Shown: positions 1 through 6,362, counted from the first letter of the stretch. The stretch is 10,937 bases of DNA from Chloroflexi bacterium RBG_13_51_52 (GCA_001796525.1 MGMT01000079.1:1-10937); one strand, 5' to 3'. Notes: generated from the sequence alone by a model not told the origin. Numbers and translations: made by a program.

Positions 1-13
1 AACCTGTATCTGT

Positions 14-41
14 TTGACAAAAACCGTAATTGGAGTATAAT
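14..41 (+). promoter_or_regulatory. sigma70-type promoter for the membrane protein gene at 132
   Basis: A perfect TTGACA (14-19) and a perfect TATAAT (36-41) are separated by 16 bases. Transcription should start near 48, giving a leader of about 84 bases before the ATG at 132. This is the best match to the bacterial housekeeping consensus in the window and suggests steady, strong expression of the gene behind it. Confidence 0.85.
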
Positions 42-83
42 GACTCTGCCCTGAAACTCCTATTGATGACTCTTTCATGCCAT

Positions 84-105
84 AGGTAAATGGTGAATCT
101 TACCT
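84..105 (+). promoter_or_regulatory. small hairpin and mini-ORF in the leader of the membrane protein gene
   Basis: AGGTAA (84-89) and TTACCT (100-105) form a perfect 6-bp inverted repeat with a 10-base loop. An ATG at 90, preceded by AGG, opens a five-codon frame (MVNLT) that stops at 107, inside the same structure. It may affect translation of the gene at 132, but the stem is short and could be chance. Confidence 0.25.
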
Positions 106-131
106 GAATTAACTTGTAGCAGGAGGATAAA

Positions 132-1280
132 ATGTTTGGGTCGGAGACTCTGGAAGTTGCTATCGGCTTGGTACTGGTCTATTTCATCATGAGTCTTTTA
201 TGTTCCACGGTCACTGAATTGATAACGCGTTGGTTGTCTTTACGCGCCAGGACTCTCAAGGATGGTATATTAAAACTGATAAACGGTGATCAAAATTTGT
301 ATCAAGTAATATCAGAAAACCCTCTGTTTAAAGGATTATCTCCCAAAGATCCAAAGAATCCGAGAGATCCTAATAATCCAAAAGATCCGGAGAAGGAACA
401 TTGGTGGGATTTGATAAAGATAGTTAAATGGCACATTTTCAAGAAAAATCATTATGGCCCCTCGGAATTGCCCCCGGCTACATTTGCCCAGATAATCATC
501 GATACTGTGATGGATGCCGGAAAAAAACCCGGTTCCGGCTACACGGCGGTGGCTTCTTCTGTAAATGATATAAGAAAAACCGATGAAGAAAAAGGTGAGT
601 CAAAGTCCCTGCTCACAGAATCCTTCAAGGTGATTGAAACTCTGGAAAATAACCTGGTTTTAACAGATACTGGATCTGGCATTTTAGATAAAACCCCGAA
701 TTATACCGATATTGTTCCCATTATTTCAAATGAAAACAAGCTGGTGCTCAAGTCACTCCTGGCTGCGGCTAAAACCAAGGTGAACACTTGGGATGGCGCC
801 ATAACGGAGTTCCGTGCTTCCCTGGAAAAATGGTTCGATGATTCCCAGCAGCGGGTAACGGGGTGGTACAAGCGTAAAACGCAACTCATTGTCCTGTGCC
901 TGGCGGTTGTTATTTGCTTTGGTCTTAATGTCGATTCAATCGGCATTGCCAAGAGCCTTTTCAGCGACCCCGCGCTGCGTGACACGGTAGTCGCTGCCGC
1001 CGAGGCTCAGGTGGAACAATCAGTTGCTGAAAACGTCTCTGCAAATGCGACATATACCGAACTCCGCGCACAATTGGACTCGCTCAATCTACCCATCGGC
1101 TGGACCACGGAAACGGGAGACCGTAACAGGAGACCTGATGATTTCCCGGGATGGCTTGTTAAAATCATTGGGATATTTATCACGGCTTTTGCCGTGACTC
1201 TGGGAGCTCCTTTCTGGTTCGACCTGCTTAGTAAGCTCGTAAATCTACGCGCTGCCGGGAAGAAACCGGAAAAGACGTAA
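132..1280 (+). CDS. conserved uncharacterised membrane protein with three predicted transmembrane segments
   Basis: The 382-residue product has no known function. AGGAGG at 121-126 fixes the ATG start. One hydrophobic segment lies near residues 8-30, followed by a basic stretch (RWLSLRAR). A long soluble region of about 200 residues follows, then hydrophobic segments near 251-266 and 341-362. From memory it resembles a widespread bacterial hypothetical family whose shared features are WFDD and GWYKR just before the second segment (234-248), DPALR (279-283), LPIGW (320-324) and GAPFWFDLL (358-366) near the C-terminus. All of these are present here, so it is probably intact. Unusual is a Pro-rich insert at 71-86. 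The gene stands alone behind its own consensus promoter and is closed by hairpins. The family assignment is recalled rather than searched, and the topology is inferred from hydrophobicity. Confidence 0.85.
   Translation: MFGSETLEVAIGLVLVYFIMSLLCSTVTELITRWLSLRARTLKDGILKLINGDQNLYQVISENPLFKGLSPKDPKNPRDPNNPKDPEKEHWWDLIKIVKWHIFKKNHYGPSELPPATFAQIIIDTVMDAGKKPGSGYTAVASSVNDIRKTDEEKGESKSLLTESFKVIETLENNLVLTDTGSGILDKTPNYTDIVPIISNENKLVLKSLLAAAKTKVNTWDGAITEFRASLEKWFDDSQQRVTGWYKRKTQLIVLCLAVVICFGLNVDSIGIAKSLFSDPALRDTVVAAAEAQVEQSVAENVSANATYTELRAQLDSLNLPIGWTTETGDRNRRPDDFPGWLVKIIGIFITAFAVTLGAPFWFDLLSKLVNLRAAGKKPEKT
342..389 (+). repeat. in-gene 9-base tandem repeat encoding P-x-D/N units
   Basis: Codons 71-86 of the membrane protein read as a run of Pro-(Lys/Arg/Asn)-(Asp/Asn) triplets, a little over five units of nine bases. 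The units differ at third positions and at the middle codon, so the array is old rather than freshly expanded. The product of this stretch should be a flexible, charged linker in the soluble region. Confidence 0.7.
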
Positions 1281-1329
1281 GAAACGACATCAGGCGGCGG
1301 GTAGCCGTATAGAATCTGTCGTTTCTTAC
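1277..1329. repeat. 13-bp perfect inverted repeat spanning the stop codon
   Basis: GTAAGAAACGACA (1277-1289) is exactly repeated in reverse complement at 1317-1329. The 27-base loop holds a second small stem, CGGC (1295-1298) with GCCG (1304-1307). The left arm contains the TAA stop of the membrane protein gene. There is no long T-run directly behind it, so it may act as an mRNA 3' stabiliser or partial terminator. It could also be a remnant of a short inverted-repeat element. Only the repeat itself is certain. Confidence 0.6.
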
Positions 1330-1351
1330 ATGGAAAACAGGAATCATTATT

Positions 1352-1382
1352 CCAGCCGGGTGAAGTGCAGCTGGCGTTTTTT
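1352..1382 (+). terminator. probable intrinsic terminator behind the membrane protein gene
   Basis: CCAGC (1352-1356) pairs with GCTGG (1370-1374) and is followed two bases later by six T (1377-1382). The stem is only 5 bp with a 13-base loop, so it is modest, but the T-run is clean. It lies between the plus-strand gene and the minus-strand tRNA-Glu that converges on it. Confidence 0.5.
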
Positions 1383-1411
1383 AGGGGATAAAAGGCCGGG
1401 GAAGAACTAAG

Positions 1412-1484
1412 TACCCCCAAGCGGATTCGAACCGCTGTTGCCGGCGTGAAAGGCCGGTGTCCTAGGCCTCTAGACGATGGGGGC
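1412..1484 (-). tRNA. tRNA-Glu(TTC)
   Basis: Reading the minus strand from 1484, the acceptor GCCCCCA pairs with TGGGGGT before discriminator A. The anticodon arm is CCGGC-CTTTCAC-GCCGG, with anticodon TTC (plus positions 1448-1450). The T arm is AGCGG-TTCGAAT-CCGCT. All stems pair fully and the length of 73 is normal. The 3' CCA is not encoded, because the next bases are CTT, so it must be added by the CCA-adding enzyme. It reads GAA and GAG codons. Confidence 0.96.
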
Positions 1485-1494
1485 GTACCTGAGT

Positions 1495-1524
1495 AGTATA
1501 TCAGAAAACGTCTCGACTGGACAA
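1495..1524 (-). promoter_or_regulatory. promoter for tRNA-Glu
   Basis: On the minus strand TTGTCC (1524-1519) and TATACT (1500-1495) are 18 bases apart. The predicted start near 1488 is only a few bases before the tRNA 5' end at 1484, so little 5' trimming would be needed. Confidence 0.6.
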
Positions 1525-1557
1525 CGATACTATTTATCTGCCGCGGCTGCCTCCAGC

Positions 1558-1586
1558 TTGTCTCGTACGTGCCTCTGATGTAAAAT
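1558..1586 (+). promoter_or_regulatory. promoter for the zinc-ribbon gene and dtd
   Basis: TTGTCT (1558-1563) and TAAAAT (1581-1586) are 17 bases apart, with a start expected near 1593. That is about 31 bases before the ATG at 1624. The 1485-1623 gap therefore holds back-to-back promoters for tRNA-Glu and this two-gene unit and nothing else recognisable. Confidence 0.6.
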
Positions 1587-1623
1587 AATATATAGTGGTT
1601 GATTTTCCGTGAGGTGACATAAC

Positions 1624-1878
1624 ATGCCCATTTACGAATACGAATGCATACACTGCCACCATCGCTTCGAGATAAAGCAGGGTTTTCACGATAAACCCCA
1701 GGCGGCATGCCCGCAGTGTCAAAAGAAAGCCAAACGCGTTTTCCACCCCTCCCCGATCATTTTTAAGGGAAAAGGTTTTTACGTCACGGACCATCGCAAA
1801 AGCGGTGATTCTTCAGCAAGCAAAGAGACCCCGGATTCCTCTAAAACAAAAACGGAAACGAAGAAGAGTACGGATTGA
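1624..1878 (+). CDS. FmdB-family zinc ribbon protein
   Basis: This 84-residue protein opens with MPIYEYEC, the signature of FmdB/CxxC-CxxC regulatory-type zinc ribbons. Two knuckles, C8-x2-C11 and C29-x2-C32, should bind one zinc. The last third (about 58-84) is rich in Ser, Thr and Lys and looks disordered, as is common in the family. GAGGTGA at 1610-1616 supports the ATG. Its stop overlaps the TTG start of dtd, so the two are co-transcribed and probably translationally coupled. The family name comes from a proposed regulator of formamidase. The real role of most members, including this one, is unknown, and a nucleic-acid or protein contact is only a guess. Confidence 0.9.
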   Translation: MPIYEYECIHCHHRFEIKQGFHDKPQAACPQCQKKAKRVFHPSPIIFKGKGFYVTDHRKSGDSSASKETPDSSKTKTETKKSTD

Positions 1879-2327
1879 AAGCGCTGCTGCAGCGGGTCAG
1901 TCGAGCCTCGGTTACCGTCGACGGTGAAGAGGTGGGGAGAATAGGGCAGGGGCTGGTGGTGTTGCTGGGGGTGGCTGTTGGTGATACGGAAAAAGACGCG
2001 CAGTATCTTGTCCCGAAAATCGTCAACCTGCGTGTTTTTGCCGATGCCCAGAGCAAGTTCAATCTATCTGCCCTTGACGTGAAAGGCGAACTCCTTTTTG
2101 TGAGTCAGTTTACCCTTCTCGCTGATGCCCGCAAAGGGCGCCGTCCTTCTTTCGTGGAAGCTGCCCCGCCGGAGCAGGCTGAAGCGTTATTCAATTACGC
2201 AGTCGGGCTGGCGCGGGAAAGCGGTCTCAAGGTCGCTACCGGGCGTTTTCAGCAGCACATGCAGGTGGAAATCTTTAACGATGGTCCCGTAACCGTTATG
2301 CTGGATAGCCGCGATAAGCTCGGCTGA
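1875..2327 (+). CDS. dtd: D-aminoacyl-tRNA deacylase
   Basis: Dtd hydrolyses D-amino acids (and glycine mischarged on tRNA-Ala) from tRNA, acting as a chiral proofreader in the cytoplasm. The 150-residue length is typical. The N-terminus MKALLQRVSRASV matches the family, which supports the rare TTG start at 1875 even though it overlaps the upstream stop. The active-site motif SQFTL is at 77-81. The cross-subunit GPVT motif, whose Gly-cisPro pair gives D-selectivity in the dimer, is at 137-140. A purine-rich AGAAGAG lies just upstream within the previous gene. The gene converges on nadC with only 14 bases between the two stop codons, and no T-tailed hairpin fits there. Confidence 0.96.
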   Translation: MKALLQRVSRASVTVDGEEVGRIGQGLVVLLGVAVGDTEKDAQYLVPKIVNLRVFADAQSKFNLSALDVKGELLFVSQFTLLADARKGRRPSFVEAAPPEQAEALFNYAVGLARESGLKVATGRFQQHMQVEIFNDGPVTVMLDSRDKLG

Positions 2328-2341
2328 ATGACCCCCGGAAA

Positions 2342-3220
2342 TTAAATCAGCTTCAGTGTTTGCGACTCCATTTCGAGGCTGATATCCAGTGCTTTATATG
2401 AGTGGGTAAGCGCCCCTATTGAAATCATGTCAACTCCGGTCATAGCAACCTGGCGGACGTTTGCCAGCGTGATATTCCCCGATGCCTCGATTTTCGCCTT
2501 CCCCGCCGCCTTTTCCACCGCCTGCCGCATATCTTTAACGTTCATGTTGTCCAGCATGATGATATCCGCCCCGGCCTCTAAGGCTTCCCCCGCTTCCTTA
2601 ACACTGTTTACTTCTGCCTCAATGGTAATGCCAGCGGGCGCGTTTTTTCGCGCTTTTAAAATGATGTCTTTAAGGCTCATTCCCATTGCCCGCAGCGCGG
2701 CTATGTGATTGTCTTTGATTAACACGGCGTCGCCCAGGTGCATCCGGTGGTTCTGACCCCCGCCCATCCGCACCGCGTATTTTTCCAGTGCCCGCAGTCC
2801 CGGTGTGGTCTTGCGCGTGTCGTAAATTTTTGCGTCGGTCCCTTTGACTTTGGCTGCGTATTCTGCCGTCAGCGAGGCGATGCCGCTTAACCGTTGCAGG
2901 AAATTCAGTGCGGTGCGTTCTGCTTCGAGGATGCTGATAACGCTGCCTTCTATTGTGGCGGAGATGTCCCCCGGCTTTATTGCCGTCCCGTCTTTAATCA
3001 GAATATCGACCTGTAGCATGGGGTCGATATGCGTAAAGACCCGTTTCGCTATCTCGATGCCGGCCAGGACGCCCTTTTCTTTCACCAGCAGTGTTGCCTT
3101 GCCCGTCAGGTCGACCGGTATCAGTGCCTCGCTGGTAACGTCGCCGCGTCCGGAGTCTTCCTCTAACGCTGCCTCGATAATGGCGTCAATCTGTTTTTCC
3201 GTCGGCTGGCTTGTACTCAC
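2342..3220 (-). CDS. nadC: nicotinate-nucleotide pyrophosphorylase (carboxylating)
   Basis: NadC converts quinolinate and PRPP to nicotinate mononucleotide, CO2 and pyrophosphate in de novo NAD synthesis. At 292 residues it is full length. Recognisable motifs are E100-x-R102-TALN, DTRKTTPGLR (134-143), NHRMHLGD with KDNH (157-172), the E201-x-E203 strand, LDNM (223-226) and the phosphate-binding segments EASGN (245-249) and ISIGALTH (266-273). The start is GTG (3220-3218), overlapping the yajC stop as GTGA, so translation is probably coupled. Only a weak AAAGG lies before it. It is the last gene of the miaB-yajC-nadC run. The nadA and nadB genes that make quinolinate are not in the window. 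Confidence 0.96.
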   Translation of the reverse strand: MSTSQPTEKQIDAIIEAALEEDSGRGDVTSEALIPVDLTGKATLLVKEKGVLAGIEIAKRVFTHIDPMLQVDILIKDGTAIKPGDISATIEGSVISILEAERTALNFLQRLSGIASLTAEYAAKVKGTDAKIYDTRKTTPGLRALEKYAVRMGGGQNHRMHLGDAVLIKDNHIAALRAMGMSLKDIILKARKNAPAGITIEAEVNSVKEAGEALEAGADIIMLDNMNVKDMRQAVEKAAGKAKIEASGNITLANVRQVAMTGVDMISIGALTHSYKALDISLEMESQTLKLI

Positions 3221-3624
3221 CTTTGTGTTTCGTCGCGCCTCAACGCTACGCTGCCTTTATTGACCCTCATCGTCGTGCCGGACTCTACTTTAATAACCAC
3301 GCTGTCCTCACTCACGCTCTCGACGGTTCCGTAAATGCCTCCGGCAGTGATGATTCTATCGCCCTTTTGTATGCCCTGCATCATCTCTTGATGTTCTTTC
3401 TGCCGCTTGCGCTGCGGTCTTATCATCACGAAGTAGAACATGGCGAAGATAACCACCAGGAAGAGCAGCATCGGCCAGAGGCTTTCGAAGGTGCTTTGTT
3501 CTGTGGCAGCGCCGGTGGTGTTATCGGTTCCGCCGGAGGTTGTCGTGCCAAGGCAGCTGGCGCTTAACAGCAGGACCGCTATAATCAGTCCCGCGATGAT
3601 TCCTGTTTTTATCGTTTTATTCAT
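3217..3624 (-). CDS. yajC: preprotein translocase accessory subunit YajC, with an extra N-terminal hydrophobic segment
   Basis: YajC is a small membrane protein of the SecDF-YajC complex that assists Sec export. The core is clear: a transmembrane helix at about 49-67, then FYFVMIRPQRKRQKEH (63-78) and the GDRIITAGGIYGTV segment (about 88-101) of the family. At 135 residues it is longer than many homologues. A basic, hydrophobic N-terminus (KTIKTG, then about 9-23) ends in SASC24, followed by a Gly/Thr-rich linker. This looks like a signal peptide with an imperfect lipobox, since position -3 is Ser rather than Leu. GGAGG upstream supports the ATG, which shares one base with the miaB stop (TAATG). 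Confidence 0.9.
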   Translation of the reverse strand: MNKTIKTGIIAGLIIAVLLLSASCLGTTTSGGTDNTTGAATEQSTFESLWPMLLFLVVIFAMFYFVMIRPQRKRQKEHQEMMQGIQKGDRIITAGGIYGTVESVSEDSVVIKVESGTTMRVNKGSVALRRDETQR

Positions 3625-4889
3625 TATTCCTCCATCTTTACGTTGACCGACTCTGTTTTACCCTGCAGCGACCACGGGCTTGTCTTTTCGATTTTTATTT
3701 TTACCAGTTGCCCGTAATAGTCCCTGTTACTGCTGAAAAATACCAGCTTGTCCGTGCGCGTCCGGCCGTACCATTTCTCCCCCTTTTTCCCCTCCACCAG
3801 TATTTCCGATGCCTCGCCCATCAGACGGGCGTTGATTACGCTTTGGACGCCCTCCTGGAGTTTTTCTATTTTATTCAGCCTTTCCTTTTTCTCGTCGGGC
3901 GATGTGTCGTCCTCGTACTCGCGGGCGGCTGCCGTGCCCGCCCTGGGTGAATAGGCAGCTACATGAACTGTATCAAACTTTATCTCGGAGAGCAAGTCTA
4001 ACGTCTCTTTAAACTGCCCTTCGCTTTCCCCCGGAAACCCCACGATTACATCGGTGCTGATGGCGATATCCGGGACTTTTTCTCTTATCTGCCGCACCAG
4101 TCGGCGGTATTGTTCCACCGTGTAGCCGCGTTTCATTGCTTTAAGGACTTCATCGCTGCCTGCCTGCACCGGCAGGTTTACCTGCTCGCAGACCTTGTCC
4201 AGTCTGGCTATATCTTTGATAAGTTTTAAACTCATGTCCTTGGGGTGATTGGTCAGGAAGCGCAGCCTCTTCACCCCCTCGATTTCGTTCAACTCGGTGA
4301 GCAGGTCGGCAAGGTCCGGCTTGCCCTTGAGGTCGTGCCCGTAGGAGTCCACGTTCTGTCCCAGCAGGATGACCTCTTTAGCCCCCCGCCGCGCCAGCTC
4401 CTTCACCTCGCAGACTACTTCTTCCATGGGCTTGCTTCTCTCCCGACCTCTCCGGTAGGGGACGATGCAGTAGGAGCAGAAGTTATCGCACCCCTGGCTG
4501 ATGGGAACGTAAACGCTGGGCGCCGGTTTTTTCGGCAGCGACGACTCTTTCGCTTTTTCCAGCCACGGCGGATATTCCCCCGCTTTAAAAAAATGGTCGA
4601 TAAACTGATAGCTTTTATGCAAGTGACTGGTATCGGAATCGACCATGCAGCCGGTAAGTGCCAGCAGCGTATCCGGTCTCTCTTTTTTCAGGTGCTTGAG
4701 GTCGTGCAGCTTGTTAATCACCCTATTCTCGGCGCTCTGCCGCACCACGCAGCTGTTCAACACGATAAGGTCGGCATCGTTAATGCTTTTTGCCTCCCCG
4801 TAACCCAGCTCCTCGAAGCGGGCGGCAATCCGCTCTGATTCCGCCTTGTTCATCTGGCACCCGATTGTCCAGATATGATATTTAGGCAT
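3624..4889 (-). CDS. miaB: tRNA-2-methylthio-N6-dimethylallyladenosine synthase (MiaB-type methylthiotransferase)
   Basis: MiaB is a radical-SAM enzyme that adds a methylthio group at C2 of i6A37 in tRNAs reading codons that begin with U. It uses two [4Fe-4S] clusters. The N-terminal UPF0004 domain has Cys11 (in IGCQMN), Cys47 and Cys81 for the auxiliary cluster. The radical-SAM motif is C134-x3-C138-x2-C141. The LPVQAGSD and MKRGYT motifs lie in the barrel, and the last ~60 residues fit a TRAM domain. GCQMN favours MiaB over RimO or MtaB. At 421 residues it is slightly short for MiaB but complete. The start is preceded by a weak AGGGGAT. It heads the miaB-yajC-nadC run. The nearest upstream elements are an intrinsic terminator and tRNA-Ser, so its own promoter is not obvious. 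Confidence 0.93.
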   Translation of the reverse strand: MPKYHIWTIGCQMNKAESERIAARFEELGYGEAKSINDADLIVLNSCVVRQSAENRVINKLHDLKHLKKERPDTLLALTGCMVDSDTSHLHKSYQFIDHFFKAGEYPPWLEKAKESSLPKKPAPSVYVPISQGCDNFCSYCIVPYRRGRERSKPMEEVVCEVKELARRGAKEVILLGQNVDSYGHDLKGKPDLADLLTELNEIEGVKRLRFLTNHPKDMSLKLIKDIARLDKVCEQVNLPVQAGSDEVLKAMKRGYTVEQYRRLVRQIREKVPDIAISTDVIVGFPGESEGQFKETLDLLSEIKFDTVHVAAYSPRAGTAAAREYEDDTSPDEKKERLNKIEKLQEGVQSVINARLMGEASEILVEGKKGEKWYGRTRTDKLVFFSSNRDYYGQLVKIKIEKTSPWSLQGKTESVNVKMEE

Positions 4890-4903
4890 CTCATAATCCC
4901 CTG

Positions 4904-4926
4904 AAAAAATTACCCCCTGCTGGGGG
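4904..4926 (-). terminator. intrinsic terminator between tRNA-Ser and miaB
   Basis: On the minus strand CCCCC (4926-4922), loop AGCA and GGGGG (4917-4913) are followed by TAA and six T (4909-4904). It is a compact G+C stem with a T-run 24 bases beyond the tRNA 3' end and 14 bases before the miaB ATG. It should end tRNA-Ser transcripts, or attenuate read-through into miaB. Confidence 0.75.
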
Positions 4927-4949
4927 ATAAAGTGTACATATTTGTTGTA

Positions 4950-5041
4950 TGGCGGAGGGGGAGGGATTCGAACCCTCGTCCCCAGTTACCCAGGGAAAGC
5001 GCTTAGCAGGCGCCCGCACTAGACCACTATGCGACCCCTCC
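4950..5041 (-). tRNA. tRNA-Ser(GCT), CCA encoded
   Basis: Reading the minus strand from 5041, the acceptor GGAGGGG pairs perfectly with CCCCTCC, discriminator G and then CCA (4952-4950). The anticodon arm is GGCGC-CTGCTAA-GCGCT with one G-T pair. The anticodon GCT is at plus 5005-5007 and reads AGC and AGU. A long class II variable arm and a GAGGG-TTCGAAT-CCCTC T arm confirm serine. The body is 89 bases, or 92 with CCA. Unlike tRNA-Glu in this window, CCA is present in the DNA. Confidence 0.96.
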
Positions 5042-5076
5042 CCTAGCTGTGTTTATGCAGGAATTTAGACTATTTT

Positions 5077-5105
5077 ATGATAGCACAACGCCCAATTCGT
5101 CTCAA
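5077..5105 (-). promoter_or_regulatory. promoter for tRNA-Ser
   Basis: On the minus strand TTGAGA (5105-5100) and TATCAT (5082-5077) are 17 bases apart, and TGC just before the -10 makes it an extended -10 site. The start would be near 5070, leaving a leader of about 29 bases to be removed by RNase P. Confidence 0.65.
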
Positions 5106-5138
5106 TGCTGATGTAATGCTTGTCGGAAGATTAACTGG

Positions 5139-5162
5139 ATATAACAAACTTGATAGTTATAT
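5139..5162. repeat. 7-bp inverted repeat behind the small membrane protein gene
   Basis: ATATAAC (5139-5145) and GTTATAT (5156-5162) form a perfect stem with a 10-base loop. It lies 34 bases past the stop of the minus-strand gene ending at 5196, but no T-run follows on that strand, so it is at best a weak terminator. Apart from this and the tRNA-Ser promoter, 5042-5195 shows nothing. Confidence 0.35.
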
Positions 5163-5195
5163 TCAGGGGGAATCTACACTATAGCTGTTTTTTTT

Positions 5196-5396
5196 CTATA
5201 CCCATACCGTCGCGGCGATGATTCCCAGTATTCCCAGTACTATCCCTAATATGCCGCCTATCACGTTAATGGTACGCGTACGGCTCATCCTTTCAGCTGT
5301 TTCAGCGCTTATCCATTTACCTGTCATTCCCCTGTATAAATAGAATATCCCCAGGATTGCCAGAATGATACCTAAAATTAGTCCGACAACACTCAT
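5196..5396 (-). CDS. small two-helix membrane protein of unknown function
   Basis: The 66-residue product is not recognised. It is two glycine-rich hydrophobic helices (about 3-21 and 45-65) joined by a basic-acidic loop (KWISAETAERMSRTR). The helices resemble each other: GLILGIILAILGI and GGILGIVLGILGI share a GxxLGIxLxILGI pattern, which suggests an internal duplication and tight glycine-mediated helix packing. AGGGGG sits 5 bases before the ATG. It starts 30 bases after the pyrD stop on the same strand, so it is probably co-transcribed with pyrD, though no functional link is evident. The clear SD and orderly TM pattern argue that it is a real gene. Confidence 0.75.
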   Translation of the reverse strand: MSVVGLILGIILAILGIFYLYRGMTGKWISAETAERMSRTRTINVIGGILGIVLGILGIIAATVWV

Positions 5397-5426
5397 GTTT
5401 CCCCCTTTCTATGCTACACTGTTTCG

Positions 5427-6362
5427 TTATTTATATCGTTGCGCCGCCCCGGTTATCTCCCCCAGCTTCTTTATCCCCTCTTTTTCCATGAACCCCCTGA
5501 TGCCTTCCAGCACGTCCAGTGAAGCCTGTGGATTACTGAAAGTCGCCGATCCCACCTGTACCGCGCTCGCCCCCGCCATGATGAACTCCAGCGCGTCCTG
5601 TGCCGTCGCGATACCCCCGCACCCTATCACCGGAACCTTAACCGACCCCGCTACCTCGTAAACTAATGCTAAAGCCAGCGGCTTTATCGCCGGTCCTGAT
5701 AGCCCTCCGGTAATGCCTGCTATTACCGGTTTTCTCTTGATTGTATCTATCGCCATGCCTTTATAGCTGTTGATGAGCGATACCGCGTCCGCGCCGGCAT
5801 CTGCCACCGCTTTAGCCACTCCGATAACGTCAGACGCATTCGGAGTAAGCTTTACTATTATCGGCAGTGACGTCGCCCCCCTCACCGCTTTCGTTACCTC
5901 CGCTGCCGCGCCCGCGTCTGCCCCGAAAGCCGCCCCTCCCGCGTTAACGTTGGGACAGCTGATATTCACCTCGATGCCGCTTACCCCTTTTACTCCATCC
6001 AGTTCCCCGGCTAGCTCCCTGTATTCTTCTACCGTATCCCCGGCGATGTTAACGATAACCGGCACCCGCCACCCCGCCCATATCGGCGCTTTTTCTTTAA
6101 TAACCGCTTTCACCCCGATATTTTGCAGCCCTATCGAGTTGATAACGCCGGAAGCCGTTTCCACCAGTCGCGGCTGCGGGTTCCCCTCTCTCGGTTTCAG
6201 GGTCGTGCCCTTGCAGATGATAGCCCCCAGCCTTTGAATGTCGAAAAGCTGGCTGTACTCCGTCCCGTACCCGAATGTACCGGAGGCTGTCATCACGGGA
6301 TTTACCAGGAGCAGCCCCTTTTTATTTTTCGGAGCTAATTGGACAGATAAGTCTGGTGGCAC
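5427..6362 (-). CDS. pyrD: dihydroorotate dehydrogenase, class 1B catalytic subunit
   Basis: The enzyme oxidises dihydroorotate to orotate in pyrimidine synthesis using FMN. The 311-residue length and sequence fit class 1B, the cytosolic type whose base is cysteine. C136 is in NISCPN (133-138). Other family marks are K51 in CKGTT, NSIGLQN (75-81), the K171 strand with LTPN, and the FMN phosphate-binding GCGG (247-250) and GSATF (271-275). The start is GTG (6362-6360), with AGGAAGGG 8-9 bases upstream. Class 1B enzymes normally work with PyrK, an FAD/2Fe-2S subunit that passes electrons to NAD. PyrK is not next to it here and must be encoded elsewhere, unless another acceptor is used. Confidence 0.94.
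   Translation of the reverse strand: MPPDLSVQLAPKNKKGLLLVNPVMTASGTFGYGTEYSQLFDIQRLGAIICKGTTLKPREGNPQPRLVETASGVINSIGLQNIGVKAVIKEKAPIWAGWRVPVIVNIAGDTVEEYRELAGELDGVKGVSGIEVNISCPNVNAGGAAFGADAGAAAEVTKAVRGATSLPIIVKLTPNASDVIGVAKAVADAGADAVSLINSYKGMAIDTIKRKPVIAGITGGLSGPAIKPLALALVYEVAGSVKVPVIGCGGIATAQDALEFIMAGASAVQVGSATFSNPQASLDVLEGIRGFMEKEGIKKLGEITGAAQRYK

Noticed and set aside
1007..1708. A 233-codon open frame on the minus strand
   Set aside because: It runs antisense through the membrane protein gene, across tRNA-Glu and into the zinc-ribbon gene. It has no SD or family motif, so it is a shadow.
2328..2341. Possible shared terminator between convergent dtd and nadC
   Set aside because: The gap is 14 bases. 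The nearest stem (AGCCG with CGGCT at the end of dtd) has no T-run in either direction.
4245..4838. A 197-codon open frame on the plus strand
   Set aside because: It is antisense to miaB, whose cysteine motifs are intact on the other strand. The frame has no recognisable domain.
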